From Macrotrachela quadricornifera (Eukaryota > Rotifera > Eurotatoria > Philodinida > Philodinidae): a stretch of DNA of 64,000 nucleotides. How positions within the stretch are numbered: position 1 is the stretch's first letter; each line of letters opens with the position of its first letter. Below are positions 44,062 to 53,549 of this stretch, piece by piece. The notes below the pieces were generated by a model that searched no databases, was not told the DNA's origin, and worked only from the letters and a program-made list of their open reading frames with translations. The stretch is from NCBI GenBank assembly GCA_022393335.1, contig JAJEKB010021113.1, positions 287,236 through 351,235 of the forward strand, in the 5' to 3' direction. A program made the translations under genes and the position numbers.

Positions 44062-44355
44062 TCAAGCAACACAAGCTCCACGAAATCCAGCATATCGACA
44101 ACATTGAATAAATGACATACCAAATGTATTATAACATTTTCGATAGAGAAAATATCCATCAGTAAGTCGACAACAATCTCTTGTCGAATGAAGTGAATTG
44201 CTACATATACAAATAGCTTCTCTATTAAAAGAAATTGTATATAAGAATTTGATTTAATTTTTAAAAATGAAATATATTTACCCATTATAGGTATTAACAT
44301 AAATTATCATCATAAACAAAATAAAAATAATATTTATTAAAGTTAAAAATTGCAT
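44062..44355 (-). CDS. Small secreted eight-cysteine protein 2
   Basis: Two exons (44355-44282 and 44221-44062) give 77 residues. There is a hydrophobic N-terminal signal peptide (INIIFILFMMIIYVN) with the intron directly after it, as in protein 1. The mature chain has C-x-C-x9-CC-x11-C-x10-CC-x8-C and ends GACVA. The last five intervals equal those of protein 1 exactly while the residues between them differ, which points to a shared disulfide scaffold under divergent selection. Function unknown. Confidence 0.75.
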
Positions 44356-44879
44356 GTTTATATCTATTTTCTAAACTAATTATTTTATGTATTGAGAATA
44401 ACTTCTAACTATTTATACTTATGTTTTTTCTTCTCTTCTATTCTAAGATAATTGCTTCGATAATTTATGATTGAAAGTAGACTTTTGACTTGTCAATTAT
44501 ATTCAATAATATCTGTCATTTATCCTAACTTATAACATAATATAACTTATTGACAGAATATGATAAGTTTGCCAATTTGTCTATATGACATATTTGATTG
44601 TATCTTTAATGTTGAAAAATTCTCTTTATGATATTGTTTTTTTTATATTAGAGAAATATGATCTATTTTGCATGCAATTCATTTTAACGAAAAAAAATTA
44701 TGCAGATTTTTAAGAAAAAGTAAATGTTATATTCACTAAGCTTATATTCATATTACTATATAGAACAAGAAAGATTTGACTAAAGCCATGAACGACCTCC
44801 TTGAATATTTATTTCTGAATGGTTAAATAAATATACCATAGAATAGATAGATTTATATATATTTGTCATATATATTTTT
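44356..44879. other. Spacer, no gene seen
   Basis: AT-rich 524 nt upstream of cysteine-rich protein 2 and downstream of the Tctex1 gene. Nothing recognised. Confidence 0.5.
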
Positions 44880-45485
44880 TCATTCAAAATATACAGCATA
44901 AACAGTAACAACAGCAATCATATCTTGAGTTTCATAATTAACTGATACCATATTATCAGTTTTTGGATCCCATAAACATCGTGATGCAATACGTAAAAGT
45001 TGTTCAAATTTTTGTCCAATAACTGTTTGAACAATAATTTTATATCTTGGCATTTGAAAATTTTTCATTAATTGAAGTACACTTCTTGATATATCTTTAA
45101 CAAGTTCATTAACTGTTGATGCATCATATGTTTTATCTTTTAATCGATCAATTAATATTTCAAGTATTTTAGGTTGAACACGATATGGACGAAAACGATA
45201 TTCATTATCAGGTTCCATACGATATGTATTTGGTCGTGGTTGATTAGGAAATGGAAGCATTGAAGATTTTCTACTACCCATTGACATTGATAAACGTCGA
45301 AAAACTGATTGACGACGATCAAGTCCTGTTGATGCTGCGGCTGCTGCTGCAGCTGCAGCTAATGATGGACCAGTACCTGTAATTGATCCTTGATTATCAT
45401 CACGCACAGGATTTGTTGAAGGTATTGTTTTCATTGTATTTACACCACGAGGTTCAGTTTGAATTGTAAAACGACGATCAGCCAT
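44880..45485 (-). CDS. Tctex1-family dynein light chain (DYNLT5/TCTEX1D1-like)
   Basis: A single exon of 201 residues, starting MADRRFTIQTEPRG. A disordered N-terminal half with an alanine run (AAAAAAAAA near 50) and basic Ser-rich stretches precedes a Tctex1 domain at about 90-201. Its signatures are NTYRMEP, PRYKIIVQTVIGQ, ASRCLWDPKTDN and the closing VYAVYFE. The family binds dynein intermediate chains and is often axonemal. The long N-terminal extension and the NTY(R/Q)MEP lead-in fit the TCTEX1D1/DYNLT5 branch better than the short DYNLT1 type. Upstream of this ATG there is only a TTG in frame. It is divergent from GUCD1 across 390 nt. Confidence 0.85.
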   Translation of the reverse strand: MADRRFTIQTEPRGVNTMKTIPSTNPVRDDNQGSITGTGPSLAAAAAAAAASTGLDRRQSVFRRLSMSMGSRKSSMLPFPNQPRPNTYRMEPDNEYRFRPYRVQPKILEILIDRLKDKTYDASTVNELVKDISRSVLQLMKNFQMPRYKIIVQTVIGQKFEQLLRIASRCLWDPKTDNMVSVNYETQDMIAVVTVYAVYFE

Positions 45486-45875
45486 TGACAATATATATTT
45501 GAGATTTAAAATAATTCAATTGCAGTGTTGGCTTGAATGATGAAAATGTTGTTTGATTGAATCAAATTTCTTTTTTTTTTTTTATTCTTTCTTTTTTTTT
45601 TTTTCTACTATCGTTCGTTGTTACTTTAAATTTTGCTTTGTTTCTCATCACACATACACACACATATAATGTTCTCAGTTTTCTTTTCTCTTCTTTTTTT
45701 GTTCCCCCTTCTTTTTTATTATTGTACACAGTATGTAGCCTACTGATTATTGACATATGATGGAAGCACCTAGCGACGAGAAGCACTATAGGATGTTTGT
45801 CTATAAAACATGAAAGAATACAATTGTTTATCAATTAAATATTAAAATTTATTTTCTTTTTTCTTTTTCTAGATA
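45486..45875. promoter_or_regulatory. Divergent promoter of Tctex1 gene and GUCD1
   Basis: A 390-nt interval between two genes pointing outward. It contains long T-rich tracts and a CACACACACA run. The TTTTTCTAG just before the GUCD1 ATG looks like a splice acceptor. No TATA box or known site identified. Confidence 0.5.
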
Positions 45876-46538
45876 ATGACACTTATTTTACCAATAAATC
45901 ATTTTAAACAAAATTCAAATTGGGATTGTGGTGTAACATGTTTACGAATGTTAATTGATTATTATCATATAGATTTATTAGAATTTGATCATTTAATAAA
46001 TTCTTATGAATGTAATGAAAGTACATGGACGATTGATTTATTATATTTACTTCATCAATTAAATATTGATGCTATTTTATATACATTAACAATAGGTTGT
46101 TCACCAAAATATGAAGATACTCCTTATTATGAAAATTTAATTCATAAAGATCGGCAAAGAATTGATAAATTATTTCAAAATAAAGCATCAAATGTTAAAA
46201 TTGTTTCACTAGATTGGTTAGATTTAAAAAATCATTTAAATGACTATCGAACACCTTGTTTAGTTTTAATTGATGCATCTATACTTGAATGTTGTACTTG
46301 TAAAAAAACAACATTTACTCGTATACTTGATAAAGTAATTCCAACAATATCTTCATCTTATCAAGGTCATTATATACTTGTTATTGGTTATATAGAAGAT
46401 AAAAATAATGAATTTATTCGTTATGTTGATCCAGCTAAAAAAGATGGATTTTGTACAACAACAAAAGAAAATTTTGATTTAGCACGAAAAGCATTTGGAA
46501 CAGATGAAGATATTATTCTTTGTTATAAAAAATGTTAG
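45876..46538 (+). CDS. GUCD1: GUCD1 homologue (guanylyl cyclase domain-containing 1)
   Basis: A single coding exon of 220 residues. The whole chain matches the GUCD1 family (papain/C39-like fold annotated as guanylylate cyclase). HFKQNSNWDCGVTCLRM carries the conserved Cys of the DCG motif, STWTIDLLYLLHQ follows, and YQGHYILVIGY holds the conserved His. The C-terminus has DPAKKDGFCTTT and AFGTDEDIILCY. Length equals that of human and plant members (about 240-270) with a shorter N-terminus. Actual cyclase activity of the family is debated, and the fold suggests a cysteine-peptidase-like site. The start lies 3 nt after a CTAG acceptor. Confidence 0.9.
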   Translation: MTLILPINHFKQNSNWDCGVTCLRMLIDYYHIDLLEFDHLINSYECNESTWTIDLLYLLHQLNIDAILYTLTIGCSPKYEDTPYYENLIHKDRQRIDKLFQNKASNVKIVSLDWLDLKNHLNDYRTPCLVLIDASILECCTCKKTTFTRILDKVIPTISSSYQGHYILVIGYIEDKNNEFIRYVDPAKKDGFCTTTKENFDLARKAFGTDEDIILCYKKC

Positions 46539-47167
46539 AATTTAAAATGTGCAAATGAATATTTATTTATTTTGTCAGATAAAAGAAACAATCCTTGGGC
46601 TGTGTTTTTTTTTTTTTCTTTTTATTTTTTTAACTAATTATGTATCATGGTGATCGGCATATAAATTTAACAGTGTCAATAAAGTTTTATGAGATTTTGT
46701 CATTATTTATTGATTGTATAGTTCTTTATCTTGTAAGAAATATTTTTAAACTTATGTCGGTTGTTCATTTGTGGAAATGATATATACTTTTTGAAGGAAA
46801 ATAGTGAGTTGAAATTTTATATCAAAAATTTTCCATACAGCAATTGATAGGTTCAAAGATCAATGAGTATGTATCCTTACAAATCGTGAAGTATATTTGT
46901 TGAACAATTATATAAACTTTATTCGACTGTTTTATAGCATTCGATTTAATTCCTTGAACTTTAAATAATTGTATGATAGATGTTAAAATAGTGTTTATTT
47001 GTAAAATATTGATTTTATATAATCAAATTCTAACTTTTCAGAATGTTATTTGTATGAATATTATTCAATAATTTATTAATTTCAGCGCCATTAATTATTT
47101 TTGTATTCAAATACTTAACAACTATTTGTTTTTTCTTTTAATATAATTCTAAATTTAAAAGAAGATT
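46539..47167. other. Spacer, no gene seen
   Basis: AT-rich 3' flank of GUCD1 and 5' flank of the next secreted protein. Only the polyadenylation signal noted above. Confidence 0.55.
46678..46683 (+). terminator. Polyadenylation signal of GUCD1
   Basis: AATAAA 140 nt after the GUCD1 stop, followed by a T-rich stretch (GATTTTGTCATTATTTATTG) suited to 3' end processing. Confidence 0.55.
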
Positions 47168-47474
47168 ATGCCTAATTTCATGTATTCATTTCTTATTTTA
47201 AACATTTGTATAAATCTAACTATGACTATTAAATGTGATTGTTTTTGTCGTAATAAACTCATTAATGAATTCTATCCGTATGTAATCTTTTTCTTTTATA
47301 TATAATAATAAAAATTTTATTTTTTAAAATTAATCTAGAAAATCATGTATTGATTGTACAATAAAATTATGTAAAAATAATAATACAAGAGGTTATGATG
47401 GTTGGTGTTTATTTGGTAAACGAACAGTTCATTGTAGTGAATATAATTTTAGTCGACCAATTTATGTATCCTGA
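47168..47474 (+). CDS. Small secreted eight-cysteine protein 3
   Basis: Two exons (47168-47277 and 47339-47474) give 81 residues. The signal peptide is SFLILNICINLTMTIK-like up to about residue 22. The mature chain carries eight cysteines: C-x-C-x-C-x12-C-x2-C-x4-C-x11-C-x8-C. Only the last two intervals match proteins 1 and 2, and it has no CC pairs, so membership of the same family is doubtful. It is separated from them by two housekeeping genes and lies on the other strand. Function unknown. Confidence 0.65.
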
Positions 47475-47837
47475 TTATATAATAATCGATTGTTGATTTT
47501 TTTTGCTTATGAAGAAAAATAAAATGAGAATTATTCATAGATTTTAAATTTTAATATCTTATTAATTTATACAAATTTTTATCAAAGATTGTCAAAGTTT
47601 CAGATCAAGAACCACTTCATTAATTAAGACTTTATGTATTTTTTTGAATCAATTTTATTCAAATTCGTTATATTCTCATTGAGAACCAAATAGAATCAAA
47701 AGGAAAGAATATAACATTTAGATCGAGAGAATTTATCTAAATTTCCAAACTATCTTTCATCACAAATGATTTATTTTTATTAAAAACAAAGTGGAATAAA
47801 ATAATTAGATTAAAAATAAAAAAAAAACATATAAAAT
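47475..47837. other. Convergent spacer
   Basis: 363 nt between the 3' ends of the secreted protein (+) and the mucin-like gene (-). AT-rich, nothing recognised. Confidence 0.55.
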
Positions 47838-49060
47838 TTATGAATAATTAGTTATCGCATAGTTTGGTTGACGTGATCGATTTGATAAACCATATTTGAA
47901 ATAAAGAAAACCTGTTTCAGCAATTAGTATAACACCAACTAATGATATACCTATACCCATACCTAATTGTGCTGGAAGACCTGGTGATGGTCCACCTATA
48001 AAGAAGAAAATTTATTAGATTTTCTTTATTTAAATAGAAATGTTGTTATTCAAATATTTACCGGTTACAAAATTTATTGCTGCTGCTGTTGTTGTTGTTG
48101 TTGTCGTATCTAAAAAGATATACCAAAAGTTGATTTATGACTACAGAATAAATGAAAAGATATACCAATTTGTTGTGATGGACCGGATTTAAGATCTACA
48201 GGTATTACAGTACCATTTTCAAGCGGTAATGAGACATTTATTGTTGGCTTTAATATCGCATTGTTTATGCAAGTTATATTACAATCTGTTCTACTACTTG
48301 TAAATAAAATTTGAACTGACATATTATATGCACGTGAAACAGCTCTCCTAAATAATAAAGAAAAGTAATTTTTTAAGAGAAATTATCGTATTATACTTCG
48401 TTGGAGATAAAATTTCAATTTGTTGTACTACGAAGGTAAAGTTTGGTAGGTTGAATGAAGCATTAACCTTTTTTAGACGAAAAAAAACAAATGAAATTCT
48501 TAAAATATTATTTTTTACATACTAGGTCTTGTACACTATTTTTAGCTTCGGTATTGTTAATAATTGTAGTTTGCAATGGATATGCACTTTCAACAGTATA
48601 TATATATTTCTCTGTAAAATTTGTTACTATAAAACAAGAATGTTTTGATTGATTTATATATAAATACGACTATTGAATTATTACCGTTAGGCGTAGTAGT
48701 CGTTGTTGAAGTTGTGTTATCAACAGTTATTGATGTGTATGATGATGCAGTTACTGAATTACTAGTCATTGTAAATTCTGTAGTATTTGGACTTCTTGTA
48801 GATGAATTATCAACATTTGAAGTCATTGCTGGTACGGAATACGTAGTCGTAGTATTAGCCGTTGTTGATGTCGTAGATGAGCTAGTAGTAGACGATACTC
48901 CTGTTGTCGTGCTAGTAGAAGTTGATGTGGATGTTGTTGTGCTTTCATTAGCTGCCTTTAATATTGAAATATTGCTAGTTGATGAAATTAGAATTTGGCT
49001 CTTTGTAAAGCACACAAAGACCAAAAGAATAATAGTTAATAAATAGGTTTTATCAAACAT
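47838..49060 (-). CDS. Mucin-like single-pass membrane protein
   Basis: Six exons (49060-48685, 48624-48533, 48467-48397, 48347-48166, 48109-48062, 47995-47838) give 308 residues. The signal peptide is MFDKTYLLTIILLVFVCF. A long Ser/Thr-rich stretch (about 30-125, with Asn-x-Thr sites) is expected to carry dense O-glycans. About 130 residues follow with several N-glycosylation sites and two cysteines (DCNITC), perhaps a SEA-like module. Next come a Thr run and a transmembrane helix (LGMGIGISLVGVILIAETGF) with a short basic tail SNRSRQPNYAITNYS. A role as a cell-surface or cuticle-facing glycoprotein is inferred. The antisense open frame over exon 1 arises from the repetitive codons. Confidence 0.7.
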
Positions 49061-50622
49061 TAAAGATTTTATAAGTATAAAAATTCTTGTTATCAAAATG
49101 TCTATGTGAGTGAATAAAAGTTTTTTTCTAATGTAATAATATCAACACTTATCGTTTTATTTCTTGTAGATTTTCTTCTGTTATGTATGATTACTCAGCG
49201 ACATACGTAGACAATATTTCTTTTTTTTTTTTTATTCCGACATGTATTTTTGACGTTTATTCGTTTTTTTTCTGTGTCTTTCTCTTTCTCTTACTTCTTT
49301 TTAGTAATAATATGAATCAATTTTGAGAGTAGAAAAAAAAGGAAGAAAAAGAATATATACTTCCTAAAAAAAAATTCTGCGTATTTATTCAAGTTAAAAT
49401 ATTGACCAATTAAGCATAAAAATTTAAATGTAAAAAAAATATTTATTGATAACCAGACTTTTTTATTTTTAACCAATAAAATATATGAAAATAATATAAT
49501 AAAATAACGATTTATACATGTAACTATAGGGTAATATGAAATTATAATTTCTTTTTCTATATTTATACTGTGAAAGTTGTCTTATATTGACATAAGAAAT
49601 ATCATTTATTTCAATAATCTTAAATAGTTTTTGTTTAATAAAGCCAAAAGAAAAATTCTCATATCCGGATAAGTAAATTTTCATTAAATATAAATGAAAG
49701 AATAATAAATAGACATATAAATAATCATAAAATACCTTTTTATTTTTTACTTATTGACACTTCACTAAATGTCAATTTTTAGTATAAATTATTATAAAAA
49801 TAATGTAAAATAGGTATTTAACTATTATATAAATAGCATTAATTTCACTAACTGATTCATGACCAACTGTGAATTGTATTAATAGAGTATAGAAAATTAA
49901 TAGAAGTCATGCTTTTTTGTAAAACTTGATGTAAGGTATAGTTTTAATAATGAATTAGAATTTATAATCTTTTCAAAAATGAAAGACAATAGTTTCGTTT
50001 TCTTAATGTCATACTGTGAGAAAAATTTGATAATTATCTATTTTACTAAAACAATATTCTAAAAATCTGAAATTGATGTGTCAATAAATCTATTGGAGCT
50101 ATTCAATACATACGATTTTATTGAAGCAGATTCTATTACTTTTAATATTTATTGGTTTATAGCATACTTGAAATAAATCTGTATTATATCAAACTGAAGA
50201 AAAGTGGCTAAAATTGTTTTTCCTAAGCATCAAATAACTCTATATTGTAGATATTGGTTTGCGATTAACTCTTTTTAATGCCCTCTCTCTCAGAGACATT
50301 TTGAAAGATCAAATCTTAGACTATCTATCTATGCATTTTTTTAAATATTGATTTTACTCACAAAAATTGACTTTTCTTTTTAAAAGGAAGCTTAAAATAT
50401 TTGCTTTAGGATCTATAACATCACATAATATTATTTTATTACATCATAGGATTTCAAAAAATCAATTATCATATGTATTAAATTTATTGTTTTATCAGAT
50501 ATTGTATCATTATTCAAAAACAAAACAGAGATGAATATTGGAACATATTTTAGTTGAATTATGTACATGAAATTAGAATTAATCTGATCTATTTGAAATA
50601 AATTAAATAGAATATAAAATAT

Positions 50623-50667
50623 GAAAAAGCTTTCAGCGCAGTCCCTTCGGGATTAAAAATGTGAAAC
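50623..50667. repeat. Dispersed repeat, copy 2
   Basis: Matches 2362-2407; core CAGCGCAGTCCCTTCGGGAT then TAAAAATGTGAAAC. Part of the left end of the compound element that follows. Confidence 0.65.
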
Positions 50668-51269
50668 ACGATACACTCATTGTTGGTAATTCTCAAAAAA
50701 TTGGTGTTTTATGTATAACTGGGCATGCTTCCGCATTATTCCTGACTATAGACCATAGAACTTCAATGAGAAGATATTCCATTGATATTTTAACTAGACT
50801 TTAGTTATACATGACCCCTGATAGTATCCTGAAGCTATCTGTCATAATATGTGATGACTTTACACCGCATTTCTCACTCTCTATGATGAGTTCAACATCC
50901 TGTCTCTAACGGATAATTCATCAATTAGATGCGAATTAATTAATCAGCTTAGGTATTGGTCACGATCTACAATAGGTATTTAATTAATTAAACACTAATT
51001 AATTAATTAAACAAACATTAATTGCTTAATCAGACACGAATTAATTAATTAAAACCCCACTAATCAATTAAACCTAATTAATTAATTAATAGCTAATCAA
51101 ATAATTAATTAATAAATTAAGATGTAGGTTACGGTGTGAGATGGTACTCTTGTCTGTCTGTCACGGTCGGTGATGTCTGTCACGTCTGTGGGGGGAGGCC
51201 GGGGGGGGGGGTGGGTCCAAATTTCTACCCCTAAACACTTCAACACTCTCTTTTAGATCGTGTTTCACA
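50660..51269. repeat. Compound element: 13-bp inverted ends, TTAATTAA array, G-run
   Basis: TGTGAAACACGAT at 50660-50672 is exactly inverted as ATCGTGTTTCACA at 51257-51269. Between them, 50931-51117 is a degenerate TTAATTAA/AATTAATT array, and 51190-51215 is a G-rich tract (GGGGGGAGGCC then eleven G and TGGG). A related right-end motif, AGATCGTGTTTTTCACA, occurs near 60800. Probably a mobile-element remnant, but no target duplication was found. Confidence 0.5.
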
Positions 51270-51455
51270 AAATAATAAAACTAATAAAGGTTATTGTGAA
51301 TAGAATGATGTTATTTAATGAAATAATTAATCTAACTTGAATTCATTTTCTATTTGTAGTATTGTATAATTCATACTGTTGTATGCTTTTTCATCTGATA
51401 AAGATTAACATTTATGATGACGAGCTAGTAGAGTATAGAATTAAAGTTGTTAATT

Positions 51456-51910
51456 TACTATGGTTATTAGTAATTTAAGCGAACAGCACGAACAACCAAC
51501 TTTGTGAGATCGCATATTAGTCATCCTTACGAACACCCGCTTTGCATGACTCATAGTGAAAAACAACCGTCAACAAATGTGAAAAAATGTCCCCCATCAT
51601 ACGAACATCCAAAATCTCTCTTATTGTCCACGCAAACAACCCAACTTGTCCTTACGAACACCCACAGAATTCTATAATCTACATTCTGACCCGAATAAGT
51701 GCTATCTTCAAATATTCTCTTTTCTGAAAGAAAGGATCTTATATTAGAAAACGTATGTATGCGTATTTGTTTGTCTGTCCCAGCCAATCAAATTTGAGTA
51801 AGGCTTTTTTTCTGCTTAGAATTCTGTGGGTGTTCGTAAGGATGGCTGATATGCGGTCTTACAAAGTTGAGTGGTCGTGCTGTTCGCGTAAATTACTAAT
51901 ACCCTGAGTA
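51456..51910. mobile_element. Mariner-like MITE flanked by TA
   Basis: The element runs 51458-51908 (451 bp). Inverted ends of about 75 nt read CT..GG.TATTAGTAATTTA then GCGAACAGCACGA and CATCCTTACGAACACCC. TA flanks both ends (51456-51457 and 51909-51910). The motif TCCTTACGAACACCC is repeated once more internally near 51652. No transposase. Confidence 0.78.
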
Positions 51911-52400
51911 TACCGTTGGATAGAGCTCATCGAGTTGCATCAGATGCAAGTATCTCCAGAATTGACACAGTGAAATAAGGCAGCTTTTACTCGAATATAC
52001 TGACAGAATTTCATTAAGAAGATACAGTATTTGAATTTTTCTGCATCATACTTTGGGCTATGGAAAGTCTGATTGCACGAGTAAATAGAGCACATGACGT
52101 TGTATAAGACACGCTAATGAACTGCTTCGACACAGATTAATGTACGAATGTTTTTGCTGAAAAAAGTCAAATCTGCTGCTAACTTTACCGATGTGAAATT
52201 TTCATATTCTGTTTAATATCTTTTGACATAAATTTTATTGAAAAAATAGTTTAAAGAAAGAATAAATATTAAAATTATTTTCTTTTTTTTCTTGAATATA
52301 TATAAAGAGAAAAAATTATAAATAATGAAAAGGTTACACAACATTGAATATAATTGTAAATAAAAACTAAAGTTTTGTTCTTATTTAATTTTCATATTTC

Positions 52401-53549
52401 TTAACCAATTGTCACTTGCATATTTGTTGTCACTCGAGGAACTGTTTGACAAAAAAAAACTTTTTTTCCTATTTTACTAAATTTTTGACGAAATAATGGT
52501 GATGTTAAACAATAAAAATAAAATGCTATACCAAAATAAAGACTTGACCAAATTAAAAGCATTGCACGAATTAATGTTGCTGTAAATGAACTTAATTGAT
52601 ATAAATTATTTCTTATAGATGAATAAATATGAAATGGAATTTGTGTTATTATAAATATACTAATATTAGCTAACATCATATAAAAAAGCATTCGATCAAT
52701 TGCTGACATTCGTCGAACTTTTTTTTCTTTAGAATTTGATGGTGTTGGAATAGGAATATTTATTTCTGATGATGGTGCTGTTGTACCATTAGTAACACGC
52801 ATTTTTGATTGATGAATATTAATTAACATACGAATATTTGCTGCAATCATAATTAATACAGGAATAAAACAAATAAATACAGCTCGAATAGGAGCATGAA
52901 GATAAGAAATAAAATAATAATATGATGTTAATTGATTAAAAGCACAAGAACCTGTTATTGAATTTTGATTAAATGATCCATAGAAATAAAATGACCAAAA
53001 TACAGAAAATATAGTTAAATAAATACATGTTATTATAATTATATTTCGTTTTGTACAAATTTTTTTTGAACGCATTGGAAATTCTGAACGAATTAAACGA
53101 TCAATTGCTATTGTAACCATAAAATAAGTACTCATAGCTCGACTTACATTTTGTATAAAATATGTTAAACGACATTGAAAAAAACTATTTTGAAAAATAC
53201 TTATATTATATATAGTAAGAAATTCTGTAATTAATGTCCATAAATGAAAAAAATTTGATATTGTTAAAAGAAGAAATAAAAGACCTGTTGAAATTTTTCG
53301 AAATTCTTTTTGTAATGAAAATATAATTAAAGATAAAAAATTACCAATAAAACCAAGACCATAACTATTTAAATAAAATAATTAGAAATAAAAAAATTAA
53401 ATAAATTAAAATTTATTTTACGCAAAACATGCAGCTACTGTTTCAAACCAAAGAAGAATGACTAATGGTGAAGATGTTGCAAATATTGATGTTGAAACTG
53501 TTGTTGTAAATAATATTGTTACATTATTATTTATTGTTTCGTTTGACAT
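52401..53549 (-). CDS. Rhodopsin-like G-protein-coupled receptor 1
   Basis: Two exons (53549-53422 and 53364-52401) give 363 residues. The short extracellular N-terminus has Asn-linked glycosylation sites (MSNETINNNVT). Seven hydrophobic segments follow, starting VILLWFETVAACFAYGLGF. TM3 ends in AIDRLIRSEFP, a DRL variant of DRY, and Cys before TM3 (FFQCRLTYF) can pair with Cys in loop 2 (ITGSCAFNQ). A basic loop 3 leads to RMLFYMMLANISIFIITQIPFH in TM6. TM7 reads LIWSSLYFGIAFYFYCLTSP with no NPxxY; TSPLFRQ takes its place. It resembles the large peptide-receptor-like sets of rotifers; ligand unknown. An upstream in-frame ATG would add about 57 residues with an extra hydrophobic stretch. Confidence 0.82.

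Larger units (their letters stand above)
49061..52400. other. 3.3-kb gene-free region with repeats
   Basis: No gene seen. It contains a dispersed repeat copy at 50623-50667, a compound TTAA/G-run element (50660-51269) and a TA-flanked MITE (51458-51908). The first 1.5 kb is plain AT-rich DNA. Confidence 0.55.

Noticed and set aside
48645..49046. 133-codon plus-strand frame
   Set aside because: Antisense of the Ser/Thr-repeat exon of the mucin-like gene; open only because ACT/AGT codons read as GTA/ACT on the other strand.
51551..51787. 78-codon minus-strand frame
   Set aside because: Contained in the TA-flanked MITE and without transposase similarity.
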